Assembly: GCA_004794785.1 (NCBI GenBank)
Contig: SJOL01002847.1
Location: forward strand, 36,691 to 100,690
Source: Opisthorchis felineus
Taxonomy: Eukaryota > Platyhelminthes > Trematoda > Opisthorchiida > Opisthorchiidae
Direction: 5' to 3'
DNA: 64,000 nucleotides
Shown one piece after another: positions 54,201-60,200 of the stretch (positions within the stretch are counted from its first letter, which is position 1; each line of letters opens with the position of its first letter). Both the position numbers and the translations under genes were made by a program. The notes below the pieces were generated by a model that saw only the letters and a program-made list of their open reading frames with translations, did no database searches and was not told where the DNA came from.

Positions 54201-57200
54201 CACGTTCACATGCACCATCCAATCAGAATGCAACATTATTCGTGCCCTTGACGTGATTGTGCTTTGCACTCAACTCTGCAATAGCTTGTCGGAAATACGG
54301 GGGTTTAGTTATTTCTACGTAATACACGCATTTTCAAACTGAGTTGGTGTTAACGGACGACTCAAATGAGTTGCACTCACACAAGTGCCCTCCTGTCTGT
54401 GATATGCTGCAACTAAATGTGTCGTACAAGGTCACCTCAGGTCTCAGTTGAAATGATATTCAGCATATCGCAAAGCACTTTCCTGACCAAACACACTACT
54501 CATAAGGTTGCTCAAAACTTCCCGACACCCTACTGCCGGTTACGTCCCTTTTGGAGCTCATCAGGCAGGCGCAGTCCCAAATTTTCCGTCAACTTTATTT
54601 CCTAATTGGACCAAAAATGTACGTAAATGACGGCAGAACACACTCAATTGCAAAGCAGTTTGAATTTGACGGCAGATTCAGCTGGATTCAACTGAATCTC
54701 CCGTTCACGGTATTCTTCCACTGAATGTGCTGCACTGGCACGCCTCATATCTAAGTTGGCATGATATTCGAGATATATTTTACTGACACCACATGCTACT
54801 TATAACGCCATTTTCTAAGAGAGTTTGCTACCCTTATGGATAGCACATTATATGAAGAGATGCAGCTATTTTTAGTCAGCCGACGATCGATGCAAACAGC
54901 AGTTATCGTCTTTTTTATGGTGAAGCACGCAAACAGTGAATTTCGTTAGGCCCGACTGACTTTATTTGGAGTCAACCTCACTGGATAAGAGTATCCTCCA
55001 GTTCTGTGAAAGGCTTCAGAAAAGGCCACATCAATTGTATATCCGTTTTTGGTTCAGGCTTTCAGACTCACAGTGTGGCCCAGGAGATCAAGATTTTTTA
55101 GTTTTGATGCGAATTACATTTTGTATTACATTTCGCCAGCTCAAGTCTTCACTAAATAATGCTAGTTTAGCTTGCCACCGTTTTTTTGTTTGCGGACGTT
55201 TTGTTAACCGGGTCATTCACTCCACACGCTTCTCACTCAGGTCACACCTTCTTCGAAAGTTGTCGGCGATATGGCACAGTTTATGACTCAGAATCAACTC
55301 ACTACAGAAACTCTGTTAGAAAAGGCCGAAGAACTTTCTTTCCCGGCCTCGATTATTGAGTTCTTCAAAGGTGAAATTGGGATTCCCTACGGCGGATTTC
55401 CGGAGCCTTTGAGGACAAAAGTGAGGACTATTTCACGGTGTCCCTTTTCCCATTATTCAGCAGCTTTCCAAAAAATTTGTAAACGAGGCTTGATGAGGTG
55501 TGAGTCAGTAGAGCTGTTTTTCACGTGGTACAAGGGATCTAGAAGCTTTGATTTTCCCCAAACATTGTCCTTTACCCGCGCTATGAGGTAGATACATTGA
55601 TTTGAGTACCGTAAGGGTTTTTACTCTGGATCATGATTGCTTCCAGAAAAAATCGTATATTTGACATTCCTGATCAAGATCGGGGAAAGCTGATGTGATT
55701 ATCTCCAACAACGAACGAATATGTCTACCTGGTTATTCAAGGTCACATATTCGCAAACTGTCTTGTGTCCTCTGTCACGTTGGCTGCGAACATTCAGAGT
55801 TAACGCGACTGGATGAGGCCACAACGCGTTGTCAACGAATTCATGATGCTTCTGGTTGACTGCAGCCATCAGGCGGATATACTTCAGTCTTGCATTCGTT
55901 CGCGATGACACATACTGTGATTAGAGAAAACCCCATATGAAGATCCCTACAAAATACTTCGTGAACTGTTTGGTCGTCCAAATTAACCAACCAGGATTAT
56001 GTTCAACTTGCATCTAAGTGTATTAATAAGTCACATTCCAAATACTACTCAAATGGATTCGTTAACTGCTAAGCAAGATAAACTAAGCCAGACTTTACCT
56101 CACATCAAAGGGAACCGTATTGTTTCGATTGAAATCCTTCTGTGAATAGCTTTCACACAAAAAAGAAAGAATCACGATGGCTGAGATACTGCCATGAGCC
56201 TAGGCAGGAACAATGGATAAGTCAGTGTTGAGGTTGAACTACAGACCTTGTCAGCAACTTCGCGTTTTAACTACTGAGCCCTCTCTCTAACTTACTCGTC
56301 TATTTGATCGACGAATTTAAAATCACGTGGTTTACGATAACTGATCAAAATGAAATGAAATCCGATAACTGAGTAAAATGAAATTTCCACCAAATGTCGA
56401 GATTATGCAGACTAATAGCTTGAGTTCATCCAGAAATGTCTAGTATTCGGCCATCCATGAACACATTTTTTTATTTTTTATACTACTCTTATATTGCATT
56501 AGTAATTCTGTTAGGGATGTCGAAGCGCATTGTCTTATCAAAGTGTAGGTCTTTTCTGACGTACGGCTTTACGTACTACTGTGTACTGCTACGTAACGAA
56601 GCATGAAAGCTCTTGCCAGTCAACTCATTCGTGTTTGTAAATTCCCTGTTCCCCGACGGGGACGGGTGTAACGGTGGATACTACTGATGAAGCATGCGAG
56701 TAGCCTGTGTTTGGTGTCCAAGCTCAGTCCCCGCATCTGATGGAAGGTGAAGTTTATTACGGAAATTGTGGAACTGCTTTGCAGTGTTCGTTTACTATTG
56801 CGTAATAGTCTATTAATATCCAGGAAGTTTCAAGAGGACGAGTGGAAATGTTCAGATCGTAAAGGCTGTGCGCATACGAGATGTTTACTTTCCTGTCTGA
56901 TGACTTGTAACTGCTTAGTTCGTGTTTGCTAATAAGTGTCTTCGCAGCAAAGGGTAGGCACCGACCTCGCAACGAAGCATGAAAGCTCTTACCAGTCAAC
57001 TAAGTCGCGTTCGTAAATGCCCTCTTCCCGCGGACCTGGATAGTGGCCATGACAGAAATGGCTTTGTCGCGCAGTCAATGACATCAGAGCTATCGCCTTT
57101 AATGCATCACACTCAATCCCTACCAGGCCAGATAAACAGAACTATTTGATATCAATGCACTGACTAACGCGGCTCTCATTTCCTCATTCTTCCTATCCTA

Positions 57201-60200
57201 GGTAAACGAAGTTGTAGCAGCGGTAACACTTCAGTCCGGTGCACGAACTGTGAGCTGAAAACTGAATTGACCTGAGCTGAACAAAAGTGAACTGAAATGA
57301 ACTGAAATTAAATCAACTCAAAAGAACTGAACTGAACTGACTTAAACTTGAGAGAACGGGGAACTGCAACTTGACCCTCCTGTCTCTGAGTCAACTGCTT
57401 GATTGCTGCGTCCATTCAATTTCACGAGCGGATTCAGTTCCTTGCCCAATAAACCATCTGTATTTTGCACAAACTCACATCTGGGATGGTAAATTCCGCA
57501 GCTGTTCTGAAAATTGTTGCCCACTTCTTTGCTGTAAGCTACTGTAAAAGCATCAGATTGAAGAAGAACGAGGGAATATTTGTTCGTTGAGAAATAATAG
57601 TAATTGTTCAGCTGTAAAATCCCTTCGGTATCTAGCTGCCAAGCTACCCAAAGGAAGCACGAGGGCTGAGATACTGTCAGGTTGCCAAAACCTAGATAAG
57701 AGCAGTCTGGATGCCGGGGTTGGGCTCGAAACACCGACCTTCCGGTCAGTAGGTTTTTGCCCCAATGTCACAGCTATTCCGAGCTTATTTATTACTTGCC
57801 GCGGAATAGCATGTTGATGTTTCTCACTGCTTAATCCCTGCCCAAGGTCATGCATGGCAAACCAAGTCTGACGGAACGACCAGGAGCCTCTTTGGAACCC
57901 TTGGACATGAATGAACTAAAAGCCACTCTGAAAGCCAAGTTTGGACGAGATTTCGATGACCGTGATGTGATGTCCTCCGCCATGTATCCCAAAGTGAGTT
58001 ACTACTTTTTCTCTGTTCTATACTGTCATGAGTAATCATCATCATCGTCATCATCACTGAAAACAATGAACAAGCGCCCAATGGACATGCAGTAAGTAGG
58101 ATAGTAAGCGGGGGAGCGAAAAGAAACGTGTATGAAGTCAATACAAAAATGTCCCATCTCCTTACATAAAACCTTAAAGGTGCTCACAGCATCGAACAGC
58201 ACTAAAGAGCATATAAACCTGAGCGTCTTGCTGAGCTAAGGCGTCGTTAGGGGGAATCAACCAGCGTCCTTTGCCAACTGTTTCAACTTAAGATGCGCAT
58301 ACAATAGGCAGGCAGTACGGCTGACATGAGAAATGACAGTTTGATGCCTGTGTGACTGGGTTGGCACCACGTTCTGCGCGCGTTCCAGCCATATGCAGAA
58401 ATGATTACGTAAGCCACAGTCTGGAGGGCCCAAAGACCACACAGCGCTCCTCTGAACAACAACTACCTTCATTTCGCATCGCCACGGCATGGTCTACATT
58501 CCACAAGTATTCATCGGACAGTCGTAAAATTGGTAGTCGGTACCCGCTCGTGTACTACTTTGTAGCGTACAGGTTACAGTCACCTAAATCTCAAGCAATG
58601 GGAAGGCTGAAGGCTTCATGGGTCTCTGATCGGATGGACCAAGTTAAATAACCATAAAGTAACACCGCCCTTACACCCATTTTGTGCGTTCAGCCCCCTA
58701 GCTTCAGATAAACTCGTTTCTAAGGCCATAAGTGATAACAGTTGTCGATCACTGTTCGCGCCTTGATAGTGCTTAAACTGACTCCATCTGTTGCCGTACA
58801 ATTACGGGTTACGCAGCTGAGATGACGCGTGGACCGATCAGTGAAATAATTCTGGATTTTTTTGAGGATCACAAGGTTAAGGGGAATCGTAAAACACAAT
58901 GCACTGAGTGCCAAACACGGAGCTGCTCTGATATCCTGCTCATGAGAGTTTATGACGACACTTTGCGGTTGAATAACACAATGATGTCTTCCTCATGGTC
59001 CAACCGCCTTAGTTCTGCTTCGGATGTGATTTCGACAGCTGGATTCATGAGCATTTGCGTACCCCCAAGTAACGTAGATATCAAAACTGGACAAGACAGG
59101 ATGAGTGAGATAATCCAACTAATTCAACCAGTTGTATGGAAGTTTGGGACAAAAAACCGTACCCCATAAATCGACTGAGTGGTGGGAATAAAGTGCACGA
59201 ACAATACTCGTGAATTACCATGGAACCGTCTTCTAGTCAGATACATTTCCACATATTCGAAATCTACTTTAAAGGCGCTGCTCAAACACTTGACCTTATG
59301 TAAAGACATTGTCACCGCCTGTGGTCAAGCCTGACGGACATCTTTCTTGACACCCTCGGACGTGTGTCCTAGGTGAGGAAGCACAGACATCGGAATATTA
59401 GGAAAGTCGGCAGCTGTGGTACGACCAGCCTGACGCTTATAACTCTATCATTGGAACTGTCAGTTCGGTCCATCTGGCCCAACAACCTGGTGATACCTTA
59501 AGACAGAATGACCCATTAGTAATGGGGATTCAAGACTCAAACGTCTCGACAGCTGGAAATGGGGAGGTTGAATGAAGAACATGAACGCAGGGGCGCGAGG
59601 TCAGCATAACTGTTACTGAGATTAGTCCATCCGCCATACTAATTGCTGGCTTTTTGTGTATTTGGTTTCCAATGTTATCTTTCAAAACCTAACTAACAGA
59701 AGGCCTTTGGGGTAGGTAGTTTGGGTTAGTTGAAGAGAATTCTCATGCATTCTTGAGTTTTCCTAATCTGTCACGCCTGTTTGTCTACACGCCGACTACT
59801 TCCAAGATGACATCTAGCTCTGATACCATGGGGATTCAGCGCCTCACAGCTGCTTGTGGCAGTGAATCTTCTAAGACACACTGGTTTTCGCGTGCAACAT
59901 CGGAAAAACCAAAAATGAAGTTTAAGTCGTCGTGTATAGCTATGGTTACCTCGTCCCACTTACGGATAATACCCTCCGAATAGGTCGCACGTAAAGCATT
60001 CAGTGCAGTTCAGCTCACTCTATCAACTGTAAACCGTGTACCAGAAGTACATTGGGACAACTTGGCTCGAAGAAGTTTCCGCTACAACACGTCAAGCTCG
60101 CTCCTCGAAGTGTGCCTAGAGACATTAGCGAAGATCTGCGCCAAACGAGAGCTGATTTGAACTAGTCTGTATATTCTAGAATGAATGGAAGTCTAAAATT

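Larger units (their letters stand above)
53170..55240 (+). other. PC intron, 2.1 kb
   Basis: It contains two R2 repeat fragments (53790-53925, 54155-54250) and an R1 copy (54489-54785). The minus-strand frames at 53484-53740 are unrecognised. Confidence 0.82.
55421..57846 (+). other. PC intron, 2.4 kb
   Basis: It contains two S1 SINEs in reverse (56171-56290, 57600-57764), a direct duplication (56594-56660 and 56970-57033) and a degenerate AACTG tract (57250-57345). The acceptor tccctgcccaag at 57846 is short on pyrimidines just before AG. Confidence 0.82.

Noticed and set aside
57848..58141. Minus-strand open frame with [10 protein letters not shown]
   Set aside because: It is a shadow of exon 15 and the CAT microsatellite.
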